Positions 51,253-59,607 of a DNA stretch of 64,000 nt are shown here, in pieces (position 1 is the stretch's first letter; the number at the start of each line of letters is the position of its first letter). The notes under the pieces are model-generated. The model ran no database searches, was not told the origin of the DNA, and saw nothing but the letters and a program-made list of their open reading frames with translations. Location of the stretch: assembly GCF_000194605.1 (NCBI RefSeq), contig NC_015321.1, positions 2,790,001 through 2,854,000 of the forward strand, read 5' to 3'. Source of the stretch: Fluviicola taffensis DSM 16823. GTDB taxonomy: Bacteria; Bacteroidota; Bacteroidia; Flavobacteriales_D; Crocinitomicaceae. The position numbers were made by a program, and so were the translations under genes.

Positions 51253-52812
51253 ATGAATCCGTATTTAGGTAAAAATCACATTGGTTATCAAGGAAGCAAT
51301 CTTGGTAACCATGTTTTTTTTGGGATTAACCCAACAAACAATCAGCCATTCGAAACGCCTTTTTACCAAGCAACTTCGGAAGAAGTAAACTTAGCTCTTG
51401 AACTAGCTCAAATGGCTTTTGAGAAGTATCGTTTGATTTCCCTCAAAAAGCGTGTTTTGTTTCTCCAAGCAATTGCTCAAAAAGTAAGAGCAAATAAAGA
51501 CGAATTAATCCATTGGTTTTGTGCTGAAAGCGGTTTGCCTAAAAATCGCGCAGAAACTGAATTGGAACGCTCTTGTTTTCAATTTGAGTATTATGCCAAA
51601 GCGGTTGAATCGGGTTACGCACTTGAAATCAAAGAAGATTCAGCAGATCCAGAAAGAAAACCCAATCCAAAACCTTCGTTGTTGAAAATGAATGTTCCAG
51701 TTGGACCAGTGGTTGTTTTTGGAGCAAGTAATTTTCCTTTTGCGTATTCAACATTAGGAGGAGATGTTGCTTCGGCACTTGCTGCAGGTTGCTCCGTGAT
51801 TGTGAAAGGGCACGCAATGCATCCACATACGAGCTCTATTTCTGCTCAGTTTATTATAGATGTTGCAAAAGAGTACGAAATGCCTGAAGGTGTTTTCTCT
51901 CATTTACTAGCTGAAGATTTTACTGTTGGACAACAATTGGTTCAAGATTCTCGTGTAAAAGCTGTCGGATTCACAGGAAGTATCGGTGGAGGAATGGCGT
52001 TGCAGAAATTAATTAATGAGCGGAAAGAGCCTATCTCTCTTTATGCAGAAATGGGAAGTTCGAATCCAATCGTCATTACAAAAAGTTCATTGGAAAAGCG
52101 CCCTGAAGAGATTGCGCAACAAATTAGCGGATCTGTTTTGTTGAATGCTGGTCAGTTTTGCACTTCTCCAGGCTTGTTGTTTGTAGAGGAAACCGCAAAT
52201 TTCAACCTATTTAAAGTGTCCATTATCCAATCTTTTTCTGAAAGTGACTTACAATGTATGTTGCATCCTGGAATTTCGAAACGGTATTTTGAACGGGCAA
52301 AAGAACACGCTCTTTTGGTAAATGTGCTTTATGAAGGGAAAAAGGAAGGTAACTTCATCCAGCCATCTTTGGCTGAAACAACGGCTTCTGAATTTTGTTC
52401 CAATCCCCAAATTCAAGAAGAGATCTTTGGATCGTATCTAACGATTGTTGTTTGTCGGGATGAATCGGAACTGAAAAAATGTTTGGAAACCTTGCAAGGA
52501 CAACTGACTACCAGTTTGTATACTGAAACATCTGTAGAGATTGAGGATTTAATTCCAATTTTATCTGCTAAATCAGGGCGAATTATTCTAAATGGAGTTC
52601 CAACAGGAGTAGAAGTGAGTTTTGCTCAACAACATGGAGGACCATTTCCCAGTAGCTTAAATTCCTATTTCACTTCTGTAGGTTGGGATGCGATTAAACG
52701 ATTCCAAAGACCGGTTGCATTTCAAAACTTCTCTCAAGAATTTAGTTCCGAAAAGAGATTATTCAACGAAAACACATTTTTTTTACATTTTCTTAACGGA
52801 AAATATGAATAG
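51253..52812 (+). CDS. Aldehyde dehydrogenase (NADP+, 2-oxoglutarate semialdehyde type)
   Basis: A 519-residue aldehyde dehydrogenase. The catalytic Cys is C303 in L-N-A-G-Q-F-C-T-S-P-G, and the general-base Glu is in Y-A-E-M-G-S-S-N-P. The F-G-A-S-N-F-P-F-A-Y-S segment and the N-termini are those of the 2,5-dioxovalerate (2-oxoglutarate semialdehyde) dehydrogenase group, which yields 2-oxoglutarate in hydroxyproline or pentose catabolism. The exact substrate is an inference. It starts three bases after purS, so it belongs to the same transcript. Confidence 0.88.
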   Translation: MNPYLGKNHIGYQGSNLGNHVFFGINPTNNQPFETPFYQATSEEVNLALELAQMAFEKYRLISLKKRVLFLQAIAQKVRANKDELIHWFCAESGLPKNRAETELERSCFQFEYYAKAVESGYALEIKEDSADPERKPNPKPSLLKMNVPVGPVVVFGASNFPFAYSTLGGDVASALAAGCSVIVKGHAMHPHTSSISAQFIIDVAKEYEMPEGVFSHLLAEDFTVGQQLVQDSRVKAVGFTGSIGGGMALQKLINERKEPISLYAEMGSSNPIVITKSSLEKRPEEIAQQISGSVLLNAGQFCTSPGLLFVEETANFNLFKVSIIQSFSESDLQCMLHPGISKRYFERAKEHALLVNVLYEGKKEGNFIQPSLAETTASEFCSNPQIQEEIFGSYLTIVVCRDESELKKCLETLQGQLTTSLYTETSVEIEDLIPILSAKSGRIILNGVPTGVEVSFAQQHGGPFPSSLNSYFTSVGWDAIKRFQRPVAFQNFSQEFSSEKRLFNENTFFLHFLNGKYE

Positions 52813-52885
52813 ATGTATTGATAGGTCAAATTAAAAATGCGTTATTTGCCAAGATGAATTCCCTATCGTTCATTCGTTCTATTAT

Positions 52886-52893
52886 TATATTTG
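52886..52893 (+). promoter_or_regulatory. -7 element of the coiled-coil membrane protein gene
   Basis: TATATTTG, 17 nt before the ATG at 52911. Confidence 0.6.
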
Positions 52894-52910
52894 TACTTAA
52901 AATTTAGATT

Positions 52911-53885
52911 ATGTCAGAATTAGAATCAGGCTCGAAGAAAAACATGACTCCAGCATTAACAGCGATTATTGTTTTGTTGGTAGTATTGTTAGGGACAATG
53001 ACTTACTTGTGGAGTTCAAAAAATGGTGCTTTAAAGGAAGCAACAGCCAAAAATGAAGAGCTTCAAGCAGACATTGCAGAAATGAACAAAATGATGGCTC
53101 CTTTCTTAGGAAGTGAGACAACAAACGACTTAATGTCGGATTTCAACAACATGATGGACACGTATGATGCCTTATTGAAAAAAGATGCATCTAAGTCTGA
53201 CAGTTTGAATGCTCAGAAAGAGAAAATTCAGGGATTGATGACTGAGTTGGAATCAGCTAAAAAGAGCGGAAAAGTAACTGCTTCATTGATTGCTAAGTTG
53301 AAACGTGAAAATGAAACGTTGCGTCAAATCATGATTAGTTATGTGAAGCAAATTGATCAGTTGAACACCATGAATCTGAAATTGACTTCAGAATTGGATG
53401 AAACGTCTACACAATTGGCTGAGACTAAAAATGAGCGAGATACTTATAAAGATCAAGCGGAAGAAAGTGCAGAACAAGTGAAAAAAGGTTCTAAACTGGC
53501 TGCTTATGCGTTTAGTTCAACAGGTTTAAGAATGAAGTTGAACGACACAACTGAGCCAACTACGAAAGCGCGTAACTGTGTTCAAGCTAAATCTACTTTC
53601 ACAATTGGTGAAAATACGATTGCAGCTGCTGGTGATCGTGCAGTTTACCTTCAGATTATTGATCCAGATGGCAAAACGTTGCAAGGTCGTTCAGGTGGAA
53701 CAGCAACTGGAGCTGACGGTAATTTCGTTTACTCAGCGAAACGCGATATTCAGTACGGTAACAAAGCAATTGATTTGACAATTTTCTATGATTTCAATGG
53801 TGAAGAGCCAGTGAAAGGGAATTACAAAGTGAAAATTTTCTGTGATGGACAAGTTATCGGTTCTGATAGCTTTACATTAAAATAA
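52911..53885 (+). CDS. Membrane-anchored coiled-coil protein, 324 aa
   Basis: I recognise no named family. One transmembrane helix (about 15-35) follows a short cytoplasmic N-terminus; then about 150 residues of coiled coil (from about 40 to 195), and a C-terminal beta domain of about 125 residues (T-T-K-A-R-N-C-V-Q to the end) that looks like an immunoglobulin-like sandwich facing the periplasm. Layout suggests an envelope spacer or tether with a binding head. It has its own promoter and terminator. Confidence 0.72.
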   Translation: MSELESGSKKNMTPALTAIIVLLVVLLGTMTYLWSSKNGALKEATAKNEELQADIAEMNKMMAPFLGSETTNDLMSDFNNMMDTYDALLKKDASKSDSLNAQKEKIQGLMTELESAKKSGKVTASLIAKLKRENETLRQIMISYVKQIDQLNTMNLKLTSELDETSTQLAETKNERDTYKDQAEESAEQVKKGSKLAAYAFSSTGLRMKLNDTTEPTTKARNCVQAKSTFTIGENTIAAAGDRAVYLQIIDPDGKTLQGRSGGTATGADGNFVYSAKRDIQYGNKAIDLTIFYDFNGEEPVKGNYKVKIFCDGQVIGSDSFTLK

Positions 53886-53898
53886 GTAATAAAGACTT

Positions 53899-53932
53899 AG
53901 CTCCGGGTTTTAATAAATCTGGAGCTATTTTT
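53899..53932 (+). terminator. Intrinsic terminator after the coiled-coil gene
   Basis: AGCTCC (53899-53904) pairs with GGAGCT (53921-53926), then ATTTTT. Confidence 0.85.
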
Positions 53933-53947
53933 AATAAATAAAGAATA

Positions 53948-54011
53948 AACGTTGAAACGTTTTAGGTAAATTAGATTCGAACCTTAGGTTCAAAATTAAA
54001 GTTAGGTAAAT
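53948..54011 (+). promoter_or_regulatory. Structured leader of the RRM protein gene
   Basis: Contains an AACGTT-type inverted repeat (53948-53963), a GAACC-TTA-GGTTC hairpin (53979-53991), and two copies of TTAGGTAAAT (53962-53971 and 54002-54011), the second overlapping the ATG. Such repeats before an RNA-binding protein gene could be an autoregulatory site. Confidence 0.4.
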
Positions 54012-54576
54012 GACAAATATTTTCATCGCAAATCTTGACTGGGAGATTACTTCAGAAGATTTGCTAGCAACGTTTTCAGCGTTTGGCGCAGTTCATCTAG
54101 CACATGTAGTGTTTGATGCAAAGACAAAACAATCAAAAGGCTTTGGTTATGTCGAAATGGAAAGTGCAGAGGAGGCAATCAATGCAATTCAAGCATTAAA
54201 TGGCTTTGAGGTTAATGACCGGAAGTTAGATGTGAAAATCGCATCTCCAAAAGCAAATCGTCCGAAACCAGAAGACAAACCAAAAAAACCAGCATTTGGT
54301 AATAAACCAGGTGGCTTTGGTGGACAGAAAAAGTTTAATAATAACGGACCAAGACCGGGCGGACAAGGTGGTGGTGGATCGTACAGACCAAATGATCGAA
54401 ATCCAAATTTCAAACGTGAAGGAGGAGCATCATCAGGTGGAGGAACTTATAAACCGAATCCTAGACCTTCTAGTTCAGAATCAGGTTCTAGTTCAGGATC
54501 AAGTTCTAGCTCGGGATCGGGATCAAGTGGATCTACTGATCGTCAAATGCGTCCTCGTAGAAAATTCGATAATTAA
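54010..54576 (+). CDS. RRM-domain RNA-binding protein with low-complexity tail
   Basis: A 188-residue protein with one RNA recognition motif (about 1-80): RNP2 as I-F-I-A-N-L and RNP1 as K-G-F-G-Y-V-E-M. The remaining 100 residues are disordered: Pro/Lys/Asn/Gly-rich, then a long Ser-Gly tract near 150-175 and a basic end. Single-RRM proteins are widespread in Bacteroidota and cyanobacteria and are often linked to cold or translation control, with likely RNA-chaperone activity. The Gly/Ser-rich tail could promote condensation; that is an inference. Confidence 0.88.
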   Translation: MTNIFIANLDWEITSEDLLATFSAFGAVHLAHVVFDAKTKQSKGFGYVEMESAEEAINAIQALNGFEVNDRKLDVKIASPKANRPKPEDKPKKPAFGNKPGGFGGQKKFNNNGPRPGGQGGGGSYRPNDRNPNFKREGGASSGGGTYKPNPRPSSSESGSSSGSSSSSGSGSSGSTDRQMRPRRKFDN

Positions 54577-54588
54577 GTTAATTAATAC

Positions 54589-55362
54589 ATGTCAGAAGCA
54601 GTTAATCAAGGCCATGTAGAAATGCATGTAGATGAATTCGGTATTGCTACAATCGAATTCGGACATCCAATGAGTAATTCCTTACCAGGAAAAATTCTTC
54701 GAAAATTAGCTGAAACAATTACGGATGCTGGAAAAGATTCAGCAGTAAAAGTGATTGTTTTAAAATCAGCTGGAGATAAAGCGTTTTGTGCTGGAGCCAG
54801 CTTTGATGAATTAATTTCGATTCAAGATTTAGAAACAGGAAAGGTGTTCTTTTCCGGATTTGCACAAGTAATTAATGCGTGTAGAAAATGCCCGAAACTG
54901 ATCATTGGTCGTGTTCAAGGAAAAGCAGTTGGTGGTGGAGTAGGAATTGCTTCCGCAGTAGATTATTGTTATGCAACGCGTTTTGCGGAAGTGAAACTTT
55001 CAGAGCTTGCAGTAGGAATTGGCCCTTTTGTGGTTGGTCCAGCTGTGGAGCGTAAAATGGGACTTTCAGCAATGTCGCAATTGGCTATTAATGCTACGGA
55101 ATGGAGAACAGCTGAATGGGCTATGCAAAATGGTTTATATGCAGACGTTTTCGATAGTGAGCATGAAATGGATGAGGAAATAACTCGTTTAGCAACTGTT
55201 TTAGCTAAATCAAGTCCTGAAGCAATGGCTGAGTTGAAAAAAATATTCTGGATAGGAACTGAAAATTGGGATCAATTGCTTGCAGAGCGTGCAGGAATCA
55301 GCGGAACCTTGGTTCTTTCTGATTTCACTGTGAATGCGATTAATTCGTTTAAGAAAAAGTAA
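54589..55362 (+). CDS. Enoyl-CoA hydratase/isomerase family protein
   Basis: A 257-residue crotonase-fold protein. Both oxyanion-hole segments are present (A-F-C-A-G-A-S-F-D-E and G-R-V-Q-G-K-A-V-G-G-G-V), as is the E-V-K-L-S-E-L-A-V-G-I helix. The second catalytic Glu position typical of hydratases is not obvious (G-P-F-V-V-G-P), so isomerase or another crotonase activity is possible. It begins 12 bases after the RRM gene stop, but their functions are not clearly linked. Confidence 0.87.
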   Translation: MSEAVNQGHVEMHVDEFGIATIEFGHPMSNSLPGKILRKLAETITDAGKDSAVKVIVLKSAGDKAFCAGASFDELISIQDLETGKVFFSGFAQVINACRKCPKLIIGRVQGKAVGGGVGIASAVDYCYATRFAEVKLSELAVGIGPFVVGPAVERKMGLSAMSQLAINATEWRTAEWAMQNGLYADVFDSEHEMDEEITRLATVLAKSSPEAMAELKKIFWIGTENWDQLLAERAGISGTLVLSDFTVNAINSFKKK

Positions 55363-55382
55363 ATCTAAGTAAATAATGAAAG

Positions 55383-55411
55383 GGTCATTCACTATAGTGG
55401 ATGACCTTTTT
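55383..55411. terminator. Bidirectional terminator between convergent genes
   Basis: GGTCATTCAC-TATA-GTGGATGACC, a 10-bp stem with one wobble, followed by T residues on the plus strand and A/T-rich on the other. It overlaps the stop of the minus-strand gene at 55410. Confidence 0.9.
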
Positions 55412-56477
55412 AGTTTTTAATGGTGATCTCCATTCGTGATTCAAACAAGGCAAGTACAGCAAAGCTTGCCAACCAATGTTCGCCCATGTAATCGCCATCA
55501 ACAATATTAGGAAGAGAATAGTTTAAATGATTTACAGCGATTTTTTCCAAATGTGCCAATTCGGGTAAAGTGCGTACTAATCCGAATAAACACCATGCCC
55601 TAGAGAAGTTCAATCCGTCTAGATGAACCAAATGTCCGTCGGTTCTATCGCTAACTACACCAGGTTCCAAAGTGAACTTTTTGCTGAATAATTGAGGGGC
55701 AAATTTTTTCAACCACACTTTAAATTCATTTGTTGGCAAAATACGTCGCATCAAATCAATTTCTTCCATTCCAGGAGAAAGAAAATCATACCCACCAGGC
55801 TCTAAATACAATGGATACTTTTGGTCGTTTCCGTAAAATAGTTGCGCCTTTTGAGTAATCAGTTTTTGAAGTGAATCGTTTTTGGTGTAAACGGCATAAT
55901 CAAAAGAGAAAGTGAGTCCAAATGCTGTGTTTATATGGTCTCCGGAGCGAATAGGGTAGTTTAATTTGGGAATGAATTCCAAGTATTTTTCGACCAGAAG
56001 ATTACTCAGAGGGCGTAAGGCATCTGCCAGTTTTTGACCATCTTGATCTTGCCAAGTGTCTAGTTCTAGTTGTAATTTCAATACCCAATTCCAACCGTAG
56101 GTCCGCTCAAAAGACCCGTTGTTTTTGGTTTTGAAATAAGCCATTTCTTGCTCAATTGTACTTGGCTGAATGTTGGTATGCAAGGCTTGTATGAGACTAT
56201 CATTCTTCAAAGAAGGAAACTCTTTTAACAAACGTATAATTAGCCAATGTCCATGAACGGAAGAATGCCAATCAAAACAGCCGTAGAATGCTGGATGAAG
56301 CTGTTTAGGACTATGTAAATCTGTAGAATCATTCAAAACCTGGCCCATTTTATTTGGATATTCTTGTTGCATACATTTGATAGGCAGATGAATCAATCGG
56401 GTTGCTTGGGCAAGATTAAGTTCTTGAGCATGGACAAAAATTGGATACAAAAATATTGCTAACAAGAAGTGTTTCAT
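55410..56477 (-). CDS. DUF2891 family exported protein
   Basis: A 355-residue protein with a signal peptide (about 1-17). It matches DUF2891: the H-P-A-F-Y-G-C-F-D-W-H-S-S-V-H-G-H-W segment near residue 60-80 and G-D-Y-M-G-E-H-W-L-A-S-F-A at the end. The repeated helical hairpins suggest an alpha/alpha toroid, as in glycoside-processing enzymes, but the activity is not established. The start is the ATG at 56477, which begins the signal peptide. Confidence 0.87.
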   Translation of the reverse strand: MKHFLLAIFLYPIFVHAQELNLAQATRLIHLPIKCMQQEYPNKMGQVLNDSTDLHSPKQLHPAFYGCFDWHSSVHGHWLIIRLLKEFPSLKNDSLIQALHTNIQPSTIEQEMAYFKTKNNGSFERTYGWNWVLKLQLELDTWQDQDGQKLADALRPLSNLLVEKYLEFIPKLNYPIRSGDHINTAFGLTFSFDYAVYTKNDSLQKLITQKAQLFYGNDQKYPLYLEPGGYDFLSPGMEEIDLMRRILPTNEFKVWLKKFAPQLFSKKFTLEPGVVSDRTDGHLVHLDGLNFSRAWCLFGLVRTLPELAHLEKIAVNHLNYSLPNIVDGDYMGEHWLASFAVLALFESRMEITIKN

Positions 56478-56529
56478 GGGATTTGACTTTTGCATAAAAC
56501 TATTGAAATAAACTTAGAATGGAATGAAT

Positions 56530-56537
56530 TATCTTTG
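56530..56537 (+). promoter_or_regulatory. -7 element immediately before dinB
   Basis: TATCTTTG ends 4 nt before the ATG at 56542, as at the DUF2461 gene, so the transcript is predicted to be leaderless. It makes the upstream ATG at 56524 unlikely. Confidence 0.55.
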
Positions 56538-56541
56538 TGAA

Positions 56542-57636
56542 ATGTCTGAAGATAAGAGTGCGAATGAAGTACGGAAGATTATCCATGTAGATATGGATGC
56601 CTTTTATGCTTCTGTTGAGCAAATGGATAATCCAGACTTAATCGGTAAGCCAATTGCGGTTGGAGGAAGTAAATTAAGGGGTGTTGTTGCTGCAGCGAGT
56701 TATGAGGCACGAAAGTTTGGAGTGAAGTCAGCAATGCCAAGTTCGATGGCTGCACGATTATGTCCGGAACTGATTTTTGTTAGACCGCGTTTCGACCGTT
56801 ACCAAGAAATTTCACACCAAATCAGAGCAATATTTTACGAATATACCGATTTGGTTGAACCGCTTTCTTTGGATGAAGCATTTTTAGATGTGACAACCAA
56901 TAAGAAAGGAATTCAATCAGCAACGTTATTGGCAAAAGAGATTAGGGAACGCATTTATCAAGAAGTAGGATTAAGAGCAAGTGCTGGAATTTCCATCAAT
57001 AAATTTACTGCCAAAGTAGCTTCAGATGTCAATAAGCCAAACGGACAACTAACAGTTATTCCGGAAGAAGTTGAGACTTTTCTAGAAAAATTACCCATTG
57101 ATCGGTTTTTTGGGATTGGAAAAGTAACCGCTACCAAGATGAAAGAGTTAGGTGTGCGAACTGGAAAAGACTTGAAGCAGAAGAGTATCGATTTTTTAAA
57201 TCAACATTTCGGAAAACAAGGGCTACACTTTTACAACATTGTTCGCGGAATTCAATACAGTAAAGTAAAACCGAATCGCATTCGAAAATCGTTTGCTGTT
57301 GAACATACTTATTTTTCAGAGATTTATTCCAAGCGGAAAATTTTAGAGAATTTGGAACAAATTGCACTTGATTTGGAGCGTCGGATGAAAAAGAAGTCCG
57401 TTTCAGGAAAATGTGTATCGATTAAAATAAAGTACGCCGATTTTACGCAACAAACTCGAGCAAAAACGGTGTTGGAATACATGTCGACAAAAGAAGAGTT
57501 TTTTCCGCTTATTGAACTTTTAGTGGAACATTTAGAAATCAATAAACCTGTTCGATTATTGGGGATCTCTTTCTCCAAATTGAATACGGAAGAAACTGAA
57601 TTAGATCAAGACAAACAATTGACTCTTCAGTTTTGA
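56542..57636 (+). CDS. dinB: DNA polymerase IV
   Basis: A 364-residue Y-family translesion polymerase. The catalytic carboxylates are in H-V-D-M-D-A-F-Y-A-S-V-E-Q and S-L-D-E-A-F-L-D-V-T. The helix-hairpin-helix thumb region (I-G-K-V-T-A-T-K-M-K-E-L-G) and the little-finger domain follow, and the C-terminus ends with D-K-Q-L-T-L-Q-F, close to a beta-clamp-binding peptide. It copies damaged DNA with low fidelity. The ATG at 56542 is favoured over 56524 because of the -7 element between them. Confidence 0.95.
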   Translation: MSEDKSANEVRKIIHVDMDAFYASVEQMDNPDLIGKPIAVGGSKLRGVVAAASYEARKFGVKSAMPSSMAARLCPELIFVRPRFDRYQEISHQIRAIFYEYTDLVEPLSLDEAFLDVTTNKKGIQSATLLAKEIRERIYQEVGLRASAGISINKFTAKVASDVNKPNGQLTVIPEEVETFLEKLPIDRFFGIGKVTATKMKELGVRTGKDLKQKSIDFLNQHFGKQGLHFYNIVRGIQYSKVKPNRIRKSFAVEHTYFSEIYSKRKILENLEQIALDLERRMKKKSVSGKCVSIKIKYADFTQQTRAKTVLEYMSTKEEFFPLIELLVEHLEINKPVRLLGISFSKLNTEETELDQDKQLTLQF

Positions 57637-57651
57637 TGTAAGAAAGCATGA

Positions 57652-59004
57652 TTACAAGTTTATGAGTATTCCAATTCCAGCGCCAAATGATGGGTTTCTA
57701 CGAACCTTAAAATCCCAGTTGAGTTGCTGGATTAGCGTTTGATTGAAACTTCCAAAACCAACTAATTGAAGCTTTCCAAAAGTGTAATGAAGTTCAGGAC
57801 GGAACCAAATATTCCAACCGAACGGACGAAATTTTGGTGGGCTTAAAACGGATGCGATTTTATTAGTAGTCTTCCATCCATAAGCAAATTCGGTACCTCC
57901 AGATATACGTACATCGAAATTTTTGCTCATTGGTAGTGAAAAGGATATTCCTAGGGGAACAATAATCGAGTTTACATGATACGTTCTCGTTTCTCGTTGG
58001 TTTTTAATAAAATAACCCATTGAATCGGGCACTGGAGTACTGCTCACTCCTTCAAATACAACAAAACTATCCAAGCTATACAGAGAGCCAATTTGTTTCA
58101 CTTTACTTGAGCGAAACCCAAGTCCTATAATTGCATCAAATCGAGTATTTAGTTTTCGATTCAATTCTATTTTCCCATAAAAAGTAGAAGCGTGAATCTG
58201 TGCGAATTCTATTGGATTGCCAGAAAAGGTAGTGCTATCGAATCTTTCAGAACGTTTTTTTGCCTCATTTTCCCAGCCGCTTACAAGAGACAAAGACCAT
58301 TTTCTTGGATTTTCTTTAATTTCTTTTGTTAGACTGGAGCGGGGTGGAGTTTCTGCGATGTTGTCTTTTATTGAATCGACTAAAAGATAGGTCGTTATGC
58401 TGTCTCTTTTAATTTCGGTAAGAGCGTTTTCCTTCAATACTGATTTTGTTTGATTTTCTGCTTGTCTTACAACAGCGTTGGATGAAACATTTTGTGGATT
58501 TGTTTGCGATGAACCAAGCTCTGAAACATTCGGAAAAATAAGGTTAGATTTTGAAGTTAATTTTGACTTGTTGTTTGAATCATTTGCTGATTTTGTTTCT
58601 CCAGAAGAGTGATTGTTTTCAAAACTCATTCTTTTGCGTAATGGTTTCGAACTGGAATTTGTTTCTTGGTGTTTAGTTATATTTTTTGCCTGTTTGTTTT
58701 CTTTTGAATAGGATAGATTACTTGTTGTTACTGATTGTTTAATCGTTTTATTTTGATTGAATTGACTTTGTGACAGAATGTGTTTGTTGTTTTTCGTTTC
58801 CTTAGAAAAAGAATAGAAGTGAAAAGTTGCGGCTAAGAGTGTTGAGCCGAAAAGAATTGGCAATAAAACGAATAGAAACCTTCTTCGCTTCTTTTTGGAA
58901 GCAATGGCGCGATCGATGTTCGCTTTAACTGTTGGATCTGGAGTTAACTCAAATTCTTCGAATGTTGTTTGAAACAACTGGTCTATTTCGTCAAGCTCTT
59001 TCAT
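57652..59004 (-). CDS. Putative anti-sigma-like membrane protein with barrel-like C-terminus
   Basis: A 450-residue protein starting inside the end of the sigma factor gene (14-base overlap). About 40 cytoplasmic residues of anti-sigma-like composition are followed by K-K-K-R-R-R and one membrane helix (about 42-62). Next comes a long low-complexity Ser/Asn/Lys linker (about 70-220). The last 220 residues have amphipathic strands of an outer-membrane-barrel-like type (R-F-D-A-I-I-G-L-G-F, F-D-V-R-I-S-G-G-T-E-F, end G-A-G-I-G-I-L-I-N-L). Coupling to an ECF sigma factor suggests an anti-sigma role; joining an inner-membrane anchor to a barrel-like domain in one chain is unusual. Confidence 0.68.
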   Translation of the reverse strand: MKELDEIDQLFQTTFEEFELTPDPTVKANIDRAIASKKKRRRFLFVLLPILFGSTLLAATFHFYSFSKETKNNKHILSQSQFNQNKTIKQSVTTSNLSYSKENKQAKNITKHQETNSSSKPLRKRMSFENNHSSGETKSANDSNNKSKLTSKSNLIFPNVSELGSSQTNPQNVSSNAVVRQAENQTKSVLKENALTEIKRDSITTYLLVDSIKDNIAETPPRSSLTKEIKENPRKWSLSLVSGWENEAKKRSERFDSTTFSGNPIEFAQIHASTFYGKIELNRKLNTRFDAIIGLGFRSSKVKQIGSLYSLDSFVVFEGVSSTPVPDSMGYFIKNQRETRTYHVNSIIVPLGISFSLPMSKNFDVRISGGTEFAYGWKTTNKIASVLSPPKFRPFGWNIWFRPELHYTFGKLQLVGFGSFNQTLIQQLNWDFKVRRNPSFGAGIGILINL

Positions 59005-59530
59005 TGGTTCTTTTTTTTTCTAGATTTATTTTAATCCAATTTTTTGCCTTCGCCAATTGTGATTTTGAGGCTCCTTCAGATATATCCAAGTATTCCGCAA
59101 TTTCCTTATGTGTGAGATTATCCAAAACAAATAAATTAAACACTGTTCGATAACCCGGAGGCATTTCTGACATTAGTTTCAGTAGCAAGTTTTTCTGATC
59201 TTTCGGATCTTTCTCAGGAAGAAACCATTCATGAGGAGCTTCAAAAAAGTCTTCATTTTCGGTTAAGATCATTCGTTTTTGAGTTTTCAAAAAATTGATT
59301 GCAGTTCTGATGGTGATTGTTTTAATCCAAGGTCCGATTGGGAGTTGGGGATTCATTTTCTCTCGGTTTAGATAGACTTTGATAAATGTTTCTTGCAGAA
59401 TTTCTTGCGCATCGTCTCTACAGTTTGCATAACGCATACAAATACCAAACATAGAAGGGGAGTATTTTTCGTAAACCCCGTCAAAAGCTTTTTTATTTCC
59501 TTTGATAAATTCTTCTATGTTTTCCTCCAT
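58991..59530 (-). CDS. ECF-type RNA polymerase sigma factor
   Basis: A 179-residue sigma-70 family protein. Region 2 is clear (Y-S-P-S-M-F-G-I-C-M-R-Y and D-D-A-Q-E-I-L-Q-E-T-F-I-K-V-Y), and region 4 ends the protein (L-T-H-K-E-I-A-E-Y-L-D-I-S-E-G-A-S-K-S-Q-L). It redirects RNA polymerase to a dedicated promoter set, typically for envelope stress. The next gene starts within its 3' end, as expected for a sigma/anti-sigma pair. A minus-strand -7 element lies 37 nt upstream. Confidence 0.93.
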   Translation of the reverse strand: MEENIEEFIKGNKKAFDGVYEKYSPSMFGICMRYANCRDDAQEILQETFIKVYLNREKMNPQLPIGPWIKTITIRTAINFLKTQKRMILTENEDFFEAPHEWFLPEKDPKDQKNLLLKLMSEMPPGYRTVFNLFVLDNLTHKEIAEYLDISEGASKSQLAKAKNWIKINLEKKRTNERA

Positions 59531-59566
59531 CCCGATTTTTCGGATTTAATATGAATCCCTTTTCCT

Positions 59567-59574
59567 CAAAAGTA
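59567..59574 (-). promoter_or_regulatory. -7 element of the ECF sigma factor gene
   Basis: On the minus strand TACTTTTG matches TAnnTTTG, 36 nt upstream of the ATG at 59530. Confidence 0.5.
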
Positions 59575-59607
59575 AAGCACTTTAGCTGAAAATTTTCCAA
59601 CTTCTTT

